Source of the DNA: JANNGC01 sp043758205
GTDB taxonomy: Bacteria > Verrucomicrobiota > Verrucomicrobiia > Limisphaerales > SIBH01
Direction: 5' to 3'
DNA length: 26,832 nt
NCBI GenBank assembly: GCA_043758205.1
Contig: JAYVNY010000255.1
Location: 1 to 26,832, forward strand
In this document: in pieces, positions 9,393 to 15,844 of the stretch
Layout: the number at the start of each line of letters is the position of its first letter
Position numbering within the stretch: the first letter of the stretch is position 1
Notes under the pieces: model-generated
Databases searched by the model: none
Seen by the model: only the letters and a program-made list of their open reading frames with translations
What the model was told of the DNA's origin: nothing
Position numbers and translations under genes: made by a program

Positions 9393-12300
9393 TTATTTCC
9401 TCAGACGGAAGAACGAATTGCTGGAGGTCAGCGGCACGGTGACGGTGTTCTCCGTGTTGATCAGGACGATGGGACCGTTGGAAGTCCAGGAAACCCCCGG
9501 GACCACGGGACTGGATTCCAGCGTGAAGCCGGTGAACGAGGAACTCCACGAGAGCACCGCGTTGGGCGGTTCCCTGCGGATGCTCAGGCGTGGCAGGCCC
9601 AAGGAGACGGTGGCGACGGAACTGGTGGTCGAGGCACCGGGGATGAAGACGAGCGCGCGATACTGCGCGCCGTTGTCGCTGACATTCAGCGCGGCGGTGA
9701 CGTAGTTGGAACTGGTCGCGCCGGCGAGGTCCGTCCAGGTGCCGCCGATGAAACGCTGCCATTGCCAGGCGAAGGGCGCGGCTCCGTTGACGTTCGTGCC
9801 CGTGGCGCGCACGGCGAAGGAAGCCGTCTGCCCCGACTGGATGTTCGTGCTCGCGGGCTGTTGGGTGATGTTGATGACTGCGCCAACAGGATCAGCCAGC
9901 GCGGCGAGGATAAATCCGCCGACGGGCAGGGTGCCGTTCACCGGTGCCAGGCCGCCCGGGGTCTGCCAGCTAATGGCCATGTTGTCGCCGCCGCCGCCTT
10001 CCTTGACCAAAGACTCGAAGTAATACTGCTGGCCGGCCACGAGGCTGATGTTGGTGGAGATGTTGGCCTGCGTGCCGCCGGAAGGAGAGGCGGTGGTCAG
10101 GCGGCCGCCGCCGGCGGATTCGCCGGTCCAGACGCGCCGGCCTGCATACACCGGCTCGCGCGCGATGTAGGAGATGCCGTTGGGGTTCGAGTTGGTGCTC
10201 ATCCACAGTTCCCCGTTGTCATCCGTGCTCAGGTAGAAGAGGTGGTTGCCGGTCGCGGCCGGGATCAACACGCCGCTCATGCGCGCGCCGTAGTTGTCAA
10301 ACTCATCGAAGGTGTTGAGTTCCGGCGTGGTGCCGTAGCGGACGAGGCTGGGCGCATCCGGGTAGTTTGGCGAACTGCGCAGTTCGGCGATAGCCACGCC
10401 GCCGCTGAGGCCCTGGTAAAGTTCCTTCAGCACGAACCCCCGGCTGTAGGTCCAGGTTTGGAAGACCACGTTGGTCGGGACGATCGGATTGCCCGCCGCG
10501 TCGGTGACGTTTTGAATGTTCAGGTTGAAGACCGTGCCCGCCGCCTGAGGCGCAGTCTGGAGCGTGACAGTCACGAGGTCAGCCCCGAGCGTGGCCGAGT
10601 TAACGGCCAGAGGCACGCCATTCGAGGTCAGGGTGTAATTTGCCAGCGTGGTCGCGCTGGCGGCCGACATGGCTTCGTTGAAGACGACGCGGACGGTGCT
10701 CAAGGAGCGCGCGCCGCGCACGGTCACCACTTGGGGCGCGGTGTTGTCCACGGTCACGGTCAGCACGGCCACGGCGCTGGTCAGGATGAGGCCGGGCGTG
10801 TAGGCGAGGACGCGATAGAGATCGCCATTATTGGCGAGCGTGCGGAGCGGCGTGGTGTGGCTGGACGCGGTCGCGCCCGACACGTCAGTGAAGCCGCTGC
10901 CGCTGTTCACCTGCCATTGGTAGGTGACGCCGTTCACCGCGTTGGTCACGGTGGCGGAGAAGGTCGCGGTGTGATTTTGCGTCGTGGTTTGATTTTGCGG
11001 CTGCTGGGCAAAGCCCGCCTGGGTCAAGTTCGCCGAGTCGAAGGCCACGGCGAGCCGTTGCTGCGAGACGGGCGAGTTCGTGAGGCCGGAGGGCAGGACG
11101 ACGGAGAAGCCCGCGTGGTCGCCGCCGGCGAATTCGCGCACGATCAGTTCGTAGTAGTAGCGCTGGCCCGCGACGAGCGTGACATCGAGCGTCGGGCCGT
11201 CGAGCAGGCCGGTGCAGCAGGCGGCGGTAAATTCAGTCGGGGTGCCAGTGTTGTCCGGGCCGGGGTAAACGCGCAGCCGGACGTCATCGTCGTGATCCGG
11301 ATTGAAGCTGTGCAGGCCGCTTTCCGACGCGATAAAGAGGCCGGAGAACCGCATCGCGTATTGGTCGAGGCCGTTCGGCAGCGGCGGGGTCTGCGGCCAG
11401 TAGGTCTGGTTGGTCAGGAAGCCGAAGCTCGGCGCATTGGGATACACGGGCATGGCGGTGAACTGGTTGATGGTCTGGCCGGCGGGCAGGTTCAAATACG
11501 CCTGGAAGCGCGTGAAGCCGGGGCTGATCACCCAGGTGTGCAAGTTCGACACCACGCCATTGGGATCTCCGACGGGCGCACCGACGCGCAGGGTCGTGTT
11601 GCCGACCAAATCCTGCTGGCCGTCCGATTCCACGCTGTAGATCGCATCGGGTTCCAGCATCGGCACGTTCAACACGATCACGTTGCCGTAATACTCGGTG
11701 TTGTTCACGATGATCTGGTTGAGCAGCGAATCGTAGATGATGAAGTTGCTCACCTCCGAGACCGGCCCGACGGCCAGGGTCTCGTCCCAGGTCAGGATGA
11801 TTTTTCGGAACGTCTCGTCGCCCTTCACGCTCAACAGCACCGGCCCGTTGGTGTCGTTGCTGATCGTTATTCTGGCCACCCGGCTGGTGACGGTGTTCAA
11901 AGGGTTGCTGATAACGGCGAAGTAGTCACCGGTGTCGGCAACCACGGTATTGCTGATGGTGAACGTCGCCGTGGTGGCGCCCGAAATCGCCGTTGGCGAA
12001 TTGGTGTTTTTGTACCACTGATACTGCGGCGAACTCCCCGTGACCCCGACCGCGATGCTCACTGTGCGGTTTTCCGTGACCGTTGCGTTCGTGGGCTGCG
12101 CCGTGATGACCAAAGGCACCGGTTCGCCCACTTGCGCGAGCATGATGCCGGCAAAGGCATAGCCATAAGTGGTCAGGTCGGGCGTCAGAGCGTTGGGCAA
12201 AGGGTTGTCCACATACTGCTCGCACTTGACGGTGAAGACGCCATCCGCGCCGGGCGCGATCTCGTCCCAGCCGATGACCGCGCCGTTGGCCCGGTTCTCC

Positions 12301-12944
12301 CCGCTGTTGTAAGCGGCCTGGCCATTGGTCATGGTGCCGGTGGGGAAATTTTCCCGGGTGAAAACGCCACTACCCTGGTGGGCGTTGGTGAATGAATCCA
12401 CCCCGCGCAACGAGGCCAGGGTCCAGCGGCGCGTATAGTTGTTTCCGCGCACCGCCGTGCCGCGAAAGATGTAGCGGAAGGAGGGATCCAAGTTCGAGAA
12501 GGTGAGCGTGACCGCCGAATACCCGCCGCCACTGCTGAAGCGCACGCCAAGGGCGCTGTTGTTGTTGCCCAGATCCACGATGCCGTTGAACAAGTTCGAG
12601 CCGGGGGTGCCGCCGCCGGGGTATTGGATGGAACCAAAGAAATCGGGAGAACCCTCCGCAGTGGCAATGAAATAGGCCGGCGTGGGCAGACCGCTGTTGT
12701 AGTCGTTCAAGACTCCGGCCGTCGGCTCGGGCGGGGTGCCGGCGATGCCGCGCATGTTGTAACGGTTGGCGTTCGCGGCCGTACCCCAGTTGTTATTCAC
12801 GCCAGGGCTGGGCAGCGGGCCGGGGACATGGTCGTTGAAGGCGATCCAGTTGGTGACCGTGGCCGCGTCCGACCAGGGAGCCAGGGCCAGACAGGCGACC
12901 AGCAGAAGTCCTCGCTTCAGCCGGGACAATTGTTTTGCACTCAT
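9393..12944 (-). CDS. Secreted PA14/Ig-like multidomain surface protein
   Basis: 1183 residues. The N-terminus (K-R-L-K-R then a Leu/Ala core, cleavage near SDA-A at about 28) is a signal peptide. Residues about 29-265 form a domain I do not recognise. They are followed by an Ig-like domain (about 270-355), an SbsA/Big_5-type Ig domain (about 360-450), a PA14-like domain (about 460-635, with a DDDVRLRV motif), a second Ig-like domain (about 645-730), a second SbsA-like domain (about 730-825), a second PA14-like domain (about 835-1018, STDDNGELWMS), a third Ig-like domain (about 1025-1115), and a C-terminal module (about 1115-1183) ending S-N-S-F-F-R-L-R-K. PA14 domains usually bind carbohydrate, so a surface role in glycan binding or adhesion is plausible. 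No catalytic motif is seen. The leader before the ATG is A/C-rich with no Shine-Dalgarno. The gene stands alone, with its own terminator at 9339-9370. Confidence 0.9.
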   Translation of the reverse strand: MSAKQLSRLKRGLLLVACLALAPWSDAATVTNWIAFNDHVPGPLPSPGVNNNWGTAANANRYNMRGIAGTPPEPTAGVLNDYNSGLPTPAYFIATAEGSPDFFGSIQYPGGGTPGSNLFNGIVDLGNNNSALGVRFSSGGGYSAVTLTFSNLDPSFRYIFRGTAVRGNNYTRRWTLASLRGVDSFTNAHQGSGVFTRENFPTGTMTNGQAAYNSGENRANGAVIGWDEIAPGADGVFTVKCEQYVDNPLPNALTPDLTTYGYAFAGIMLAQVGEPVPLVITAQPTNATVTENRTVSIAVGVTGSSPQYQWYKNTNSPTAISGATTATFTISNTVVADTGDYFAVISNPLNTVTSRVARITISNDTNGPVLLSVKGDETFRKIILTWDETLAVGPVSEVSNFIIYDSLLNQIIVNNTEYYGNVIVLNVPMLEPDAIYSVESDGQQDLVGNTTLRVGAPVGDPNGVVSNLHTWVISPGFTRFQAYLNLPAGQTINQFTAMPVYPNAPSFGFLTNQTYWPQTPPLPNGLDQYAMRFSGLFIASESGLHSFNPDHDDDVRLRVYPGPDNTGTPTEFTAACCTGLLDGPTLDVTLVAGQRYYYELIVREFAGGDHAGFSVVLPSGLTNSPVSQQRLAVAFDSANLTQAGFAQQPQNQTTTQNHTATFSATVTNAVNGVTYQWQVNSGSGFTDVSGATASSHTTPLRTLANNGDLYRVLAYTPGLILTSAVAVLTVTVDNTAPQVVTVRGARSLSTVRVVFNEAMSAASATTLANYTLTSNGVPLAVNSATLGADLVTVTLQTAPQAAGTVFNLNIQNVTDAAGNPIVPTNVVFQTWTYSRGFVLKELYQGLSGGVAIAELRSSPNYPDAPSLVRYGTTPELNTFDEFDNYGARMSGVLIPAATGNHLFYLSTDDNGELWMSTNSNPNGISYIAREPVYAGRRVWTGESAGGGRLTTASPSGGTQANISTNISLVAGQQYYFESLVKEGGGGDNMAISWQTPGGLAPVNGTLPVGGFILAALADPVGAVINITQQPASTNIQSGQTASFAVRATGTNVNGAAPFAWQWQRFIGGTWTDLAGATSSNYVTAALNVSDNGAQYRALVFIPGASTTSSVATVSLGLPRLSIRREPPNAVLSWSSSFTGFTLESSPVVPGVSWTSNGPIVLINTENTVTVPLTSSNSFFRLRK

Positions 12945-13378
12945 AGTTTGTTTTGGTTGTTTGTTTGGGGGGAAATCAACGGCCCTGGGTCAGCCGTGCA
13001 TCGCAAAGGTTCGCGCCCAGCCTAGGCCGGTGCTCCTTTAGAGCGGAGCTACTGAAGCGGTCATGTGCAGTATTCATCCGATTCCGACTGAACCCCGGAC
13101 CAGACGTCTGAATCAGAAAACGAGCGCGTGTGATCGCCGTTGCTGGAACGTGTTCTTGGGTTCGGACTGTTTATGCCGCGCCAATCCTGCTACGCGCAAC
13201 ATGTTTTCTTTGGCGGTTTCAACTTTTTCTTGGGACAATTTTCTCACCCGGCTACGCCGGGCGGTGGTCCCATTGAGGGTCCGTTTGAGATTGCCGCTCG
13301 CGCCCCCAAATGGGCATGGCCTTGCGCGATGTCAGGAAATGTTTAGTGTGCCGACCAATGAGCAGCATGTGTTCAACA
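12945..13378. other. Divergent intergenic region between the PA14 protein gene and msrB
   Basis: No gene is supported here; a frame open on the plus strand from 13063 is only the lead-in of an overlapping shadow of msrB. It should contain both divergent promoters, but I see no strong consensus. Visible structure is a six-G run at 12967-12972 just upstream of the minus-strand start, a small GCTCC/GGAGC hairpin at 13032-13049, and a CCCGGC/GCCGGG hairpin with a 3-nt loop at about 13248-13262. Confidence 0.4.
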
Positions 13379-13927
13379 ATGACCCGTTCATTTCTGCCCG
13401 TGGTGTTCGTGCTGCTGGCGGGATGCCAGCCGCGCGCCGCCGCGCCCGTTCCTGTTGCCCCTATGAAATCCAACGACCCTTCCGCCCACGCCGCCGCGCC
13501 CGCCGACGGCTCCAAAGTCGAAAAGACCGACGAGCAGTGGCGCAAGGAACTGACGCCCGAACAATACCGCGTGCTGCGGCAGGCCGGCACCGAGCGCGCG
13601 TTCGGCGCGACGTATGATGAATTCAAGAAACAGGGCGCGGGCACCTACGTGTGCGGCGGTTGCGGCGCGGAACTGTTCTCGTCGAAGGAGAAGTTTGATT
13701 CGCACTGCGGCTGGCCGTCCTTCTACGACCCGGCGAACGCGAAGAACGTGGTTACCCGCGAGGACCGGTCGCTGGGCGGCGTGCGCACCGAGGTGCTGTG
13801 CGCGAAGTGCGGCGGGCATCTCGGGCATGTCTTCACGGGCGAAGGCTTCGCCACGCCCACGGACAAACGGTTCTGCATCAACGGCGTGTCGTTGAAATTT
13901 GTGCCGGCGGGTCAGACGAAGCAGTAG
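13379..13927 (+). CDS. msrB: Lipoprotein peptide-methionine (R)-S-oxide reductase MsrB
   Basis: MsrB reduces the R form of methionine sulfoxide in proteins. The zinc site is visible as two CxxC pairs (Cys92/Cys95 in VCGGCGAELF, Cys141/Cys144 in CAKCGGHLGHVF), and the resolving/catalytic Cys166 lies in RFCINGVSLKF. HCGWPSF is the family signature. The N-terminus MTRSFLPVVFVLLAGC is a lipoprotein signal with a perfect L-A-G-C lipobox (Cys16), so the enzyme should be membrane-anchored on the envelope side and repair exported proteins. The start at 13379 is chosen because it gives a compact lipoprotein signal. In-frame ATGs at 13358 and 13310 are possible but only lengthen the n-region, and none has a clear ribosome binding site. 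From 13379 the protein is 182 residues: about 45 residues of lipoprotein linker and then the complete domain. Confidence 0.93.
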   Translation: MTRSFLPVVFVLLAGCQPRAAAPVPVAPMKSNDPSAHAAAPADGSKVEKTDEQWRKELTPEQYRVLRQAGTERAFGATYDEFKKQGAGTYVCGGCGAELFSSKEKFDSHCGWPSFYDPANAKNVVTREDRSLGGVRTEVLCAKCGGHLGHVFTGEGFATPTDKRFCINGVSLKFVPAGQTKQ

Positions 13928-13982
13928 CGGAGCTGGAACGGCTCGCGCTGCGTGGAGTGGCGTGTGGGATCAGTTGAGTTGC

Positions 13983-14065
13983 CTTCATTCCCTTGCCATT
14001 CATTTCTCTGACTTAATCCCGTCGCCTGAAGTTGAGTCTGGAGCATGAATGGCAAGGGAATGAAG
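13983..14065. repeat. Long perfect inverted repeat between convergent genes
   Basis: The 21-nt arm at 13983-14003 (beginning CTTCATTCCCTTGCC) is the exact reverse complement of 14045-14065, with a 41-nt spacer. It occupies most of the 151-nt gap between the ends of msrB (+) and the DUF4197 gene (-). There is no T run after either arm, so it does not look like a classic intrinsic terminator, although it could stop transcription from both sides. The arms are less GC-rich than the flanks, which suggests a dispersed REP-like element. Confidence 0.85.
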
Positions 14066-14078
14066 CGGACTGTTTAGG

Positions 14079-14825
14079 TCACTTCGCGCCGAAAACTTTT
14101 TGCAACAGTTCCGTGGTGCGCGCGGCGGGGTTCTTGCGGATGCGTTCCTCTTCTTCGGCGATCATCTTGAACAATCCATCGCTGGCCTTCTGCGTCACGT
14201 AGGCGTCCACATCGAGCGAAGCGGGTTTCAGCGTGGAGAGGAAGGAGTTCGCGCTGCCATATTGAGCGACTAGTTTTTTATAAGCCGCCGTTACGCCGGC
14301 CTTCTCCGTGGCCTGCTTCACGATGGGCGACATCTTTTCCTGAATCTGCTTCTCGCCTTTCGTCTTGAAGAACTGCGTCGCGGAATCATTCGTGCCGCTG
14401 ACCAGCTTCTTCGCGTCGTCAATGGTCATGCTTTTGAGCGCGTCGGTGAAGATGGGCAGCGCCTCGGGCACGGCGGCTTCGGCGGCGCGGTTCATGGTGG
14501 TGACGAATTCGTCAGCGTATTGATCCTGCTTCATGGCACGCAGCGTTTTCTCCACGGTCTGTAATTTCTCCGGCATCGGAATCTTCACCTTCGGATTGGC
14601 GAGGAAGCCGTCGGGCTTGGCGAGATTGGTGATGGCGCTGGACACGCCTTTGCCGAGCGCCTGCTTCAAGGCCTCCGCGACCTGAACCTGCGAAAGCCCG
14701 GCGAGCGAGGGCAGCGCCGCGCCGGTCACGCTCGTGGCGTTGGTCTTCGGCTTGAGGAAATCCAGCAACGCGGCGTGCGTGGAACCGGCTACGGCGATCA
14801 TGGCGAGGAGCGCAATCAGTTTCAT
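14079..14825 (-). CDS. Exported DUF4197 family protein
   Basis: 248 residues from ATG 14825; an upstream in-frame ATG at 14852 would add nine residues before an otherwise normal signal peptide, so 14825 is preferred. Residues 1-18 (M-K-L-I-A-L-L-A-M ... S-T-H-A) form the signal peptide. The rest matches DUF4197 along its whole length: PDGFLANPKVKIPMPEKL, MNRAAEAAVPEALPIF, D-A-A/S-T-Q-F-F with K, YVTQKASDGLFKMIAEEE and a terminal L-L-Q-K-V-F-G. The family is alpha-helical, found in many Gram-negative bacteria, and its function is unknown. It probably resides in the periplasm. It is convergent with msrB and lies downstream of the phosphatase gene on the same strand, about 95 nt away, so co-transcription is possible. 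Confidence 0.92.
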   Translation of the reverse strand: MKLIALLAMIAVAGSTHAALLDFLKPKTNATSVTGAALPSLAGLSQVQVAEALKQALGKGVSSAITNLAKPDGFLANPKVKIPMPEKLQTVEKTLRAMKQDQYADEFVTTMNRAAEAAVPEALPIFTDALKSMTIDDAKKLVSGTNDSATQFFKTKGEKQIQEKMSPIVKQATEKAGVTAAYKKLVAQYGSANSFLSTLKPASLDVDAYVTQKASDGLFKMIAEEEERIRKNPAARTTELLQKVFGAK

Positions 14826-14844
14826 GAGCTGAACCGTAGCGGAA

Positions 14845-14953
14845 AATTCCAAATCTCAAATCCCAAACTCGAAGGCTGCGGCCCGGCGGGACGCCGGGAA
14901 TTTTTTTTTTGGTTGGAATTTATTTGAGTTTTGGATTTTGGATTTTGGAATTT
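14845..14953. repeat. TTTTGGA-type short repeats flanking a hairpin with T run
   Basis: Three perfect tandem TTTTGGA units lie at 14929-14949. A related reverse-oriented stretch (TTCCAAATCTCAAATCCCAA) lies at about 14846-14865. Between them CCCGGC (14882-14887) pairs with GCCGGG (14893-14898) across a 5-nt loop, followed by AA and a T run from 14901, which has the form of a plus-strand terminator. The tandem units overlap the 3' end of the phosphatase gene and encode its last residues (N-S-K-I-Q-N-P-K-L-K). Confidence 0.65.
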
Positions 14954-15519
14954 GCCCCCCTCAGCCCGGCCTGCTTCTTCAACTTCTCAACGTCCAGTTC
15001 GTTCAAATATTGGATCAGGTTCCTCCACACCGTGTGATAGCCGAAACCGCCGGTGGTCATTTCCTTGATCGCGTCCTGCTTCGTCCAGCCTTCGATGGCG
15101 ATGCGGTAGATGGCGATCATCGTGCCGGTGCGATCCGCGCCGTGCAGGCAATGGATGAGGAACGGTCCGTTGTTCGTGTTGCTCACGAGCTTGAGGAAGC
15201 GCACCACGTCCTCGTCCTCGGGATGCCAGGTGTTGAAGCGGATGCGCTCGGTGCGCAGCGTCGTGGACTCCACCTCGTCTTTGTCGTTGTGAAAGGCGCG
15301 CAGGCTGATGACGGTCTTGATGCCGAGCTTCTCGGCGGCTTTCAATCCATCGGTGGTCGGCTGCGCGCACCGGTAGAGATTGGTGGTCACGCGATGGAGG
15401 TTCGGCAGGCCGTCGTGCTCGACGCGCACCGCCCAGTTCGTGTTCCGTTCGGCGGCTGGCGCAAGGCGGGCACCGGCCAGTCCCGCCAGCACCAAAAGAA
15501 CAACGGCCAGTTGACGCAT
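14920..15519 (-). CDS. Exported tyrosine / dual-specificity protein phosphatase
   Basis: 199 residues. M-R-Q followed by a Leu/Val/Ala core, with cleavage near P-A-A at about 23, is a signal peptide. The catalytic P-loop is FLIHCLHGADRTGTM, i.e. H-C-X5-R-[ST], with nucleophile Cys124 and phosphate-binding Arg130. A W-x-P-E-D-E-D segment about 25 residues earlier may supply the general acid. NLYRCAQPT and GIKTVISLR near residues 48-70 are typical of cyanobacterial and bacterial DSP-like phosphatases. It would dephosphorylate phosphotyrosine or another phospho-substrate outside the cytoplasm; the substrate is unknown. The C-terminal tail is encoded by a low-complexity repeat and is probably not functional. 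Confidence 0.88.
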   Translation of the reverse strand: MRQLAVVLLVLAGLAGARLAPAAERNTNWAVRVEHDGLPNLHRVTTNLYRCAQPTTDGLKAAEKLGIKTVISLRAFHNDKDEVESTTLRTERIRFNTWHPEDEDVVRFLKLVSNTNNGPFLIHCLHGADRTGTMIAIYRIAIEGWTKQDAIKEMTTGGFGYHTVWRNLIQYLNELDVEKLKKQAGLRGANSKIQNPKLK

Positions 15520-15844
15520 GGCGGGACACTAACTGTCGTCGCAACGGAATCAATTCGTCTTCGCAGTGGCTACGGATCCGGGGAGCGCGGGGTTCTTTCT
15601 TCCTTCCATCATGCTCACCGGCGGGCCGGTGTATTTTTTAATATCGATGGAAGGAACGTAGCGTTCGGCCGGTTTACAACTGGCAGAAGCCGCCCAGCCC
15701 GTAACGTTTCCGTTCGATTCAAACCGCAGAAATTTCCCGCCCCTGCCGGTTGCAAACCGTCCTCACCCTGGCGTCGTCATTTTGTCCGCAATTTTTAGCG
15801 CATCGTTGACGCCTCGCGGCGGCTCCGACCAAGCTGCCGCGCGT
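15520..15844. other. Divergent intergenic region upstream of the phosphatase and the Kef-type antiporter
   Basis: This 325-nt stretch separates the divergent phosphatase (-) and antiporter (+) genes. It should contain both promoters, but I cannot point to a strong -35/-10 pair. Its most distinct part is the nested stem-loop at 15600-15656, listed separately. The plus-strand frame stays open back to a TTG at 15782, which adds 21 residues without family similarity. Confidence 0.4.
15600..15656. promoter_or_regulatory. Nested stem-loop in the divergent leader region
   Basis: TTCCTTCCATC (15600-15610) pairs perfectly with GATGGAAGGAA (15646-15656). Inside it, CACCGG (15616-15621) pairs with CCGGTG (15626-15631) around CGGG, followed by an AT-rich TATTTTTTA. 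The element lies about 190 nt before the antiporter start and 80 nt before the phosphatase start. It could be part of a 5' leader RNA, an operator, or a small dispersed repeat. I do not recognise it as a known riboswitch. Confidence 0.5.

Noticed and set aside
13063..13617. 184-residue plus-strand frame starting upstream of msrB
   Set aside because: Its second half overlaps msrB in another frame with Arg-rich shadow composition, and its first half has no signal or domain.
15560..15660. c-di-AMP (ydaO-type) riboswitch upstream of the cation antiporter
   Set aside because: GGATCCGGGGAGC looks faintly similar to part of that motif, but the conserved junction sequences and the second half are missing.
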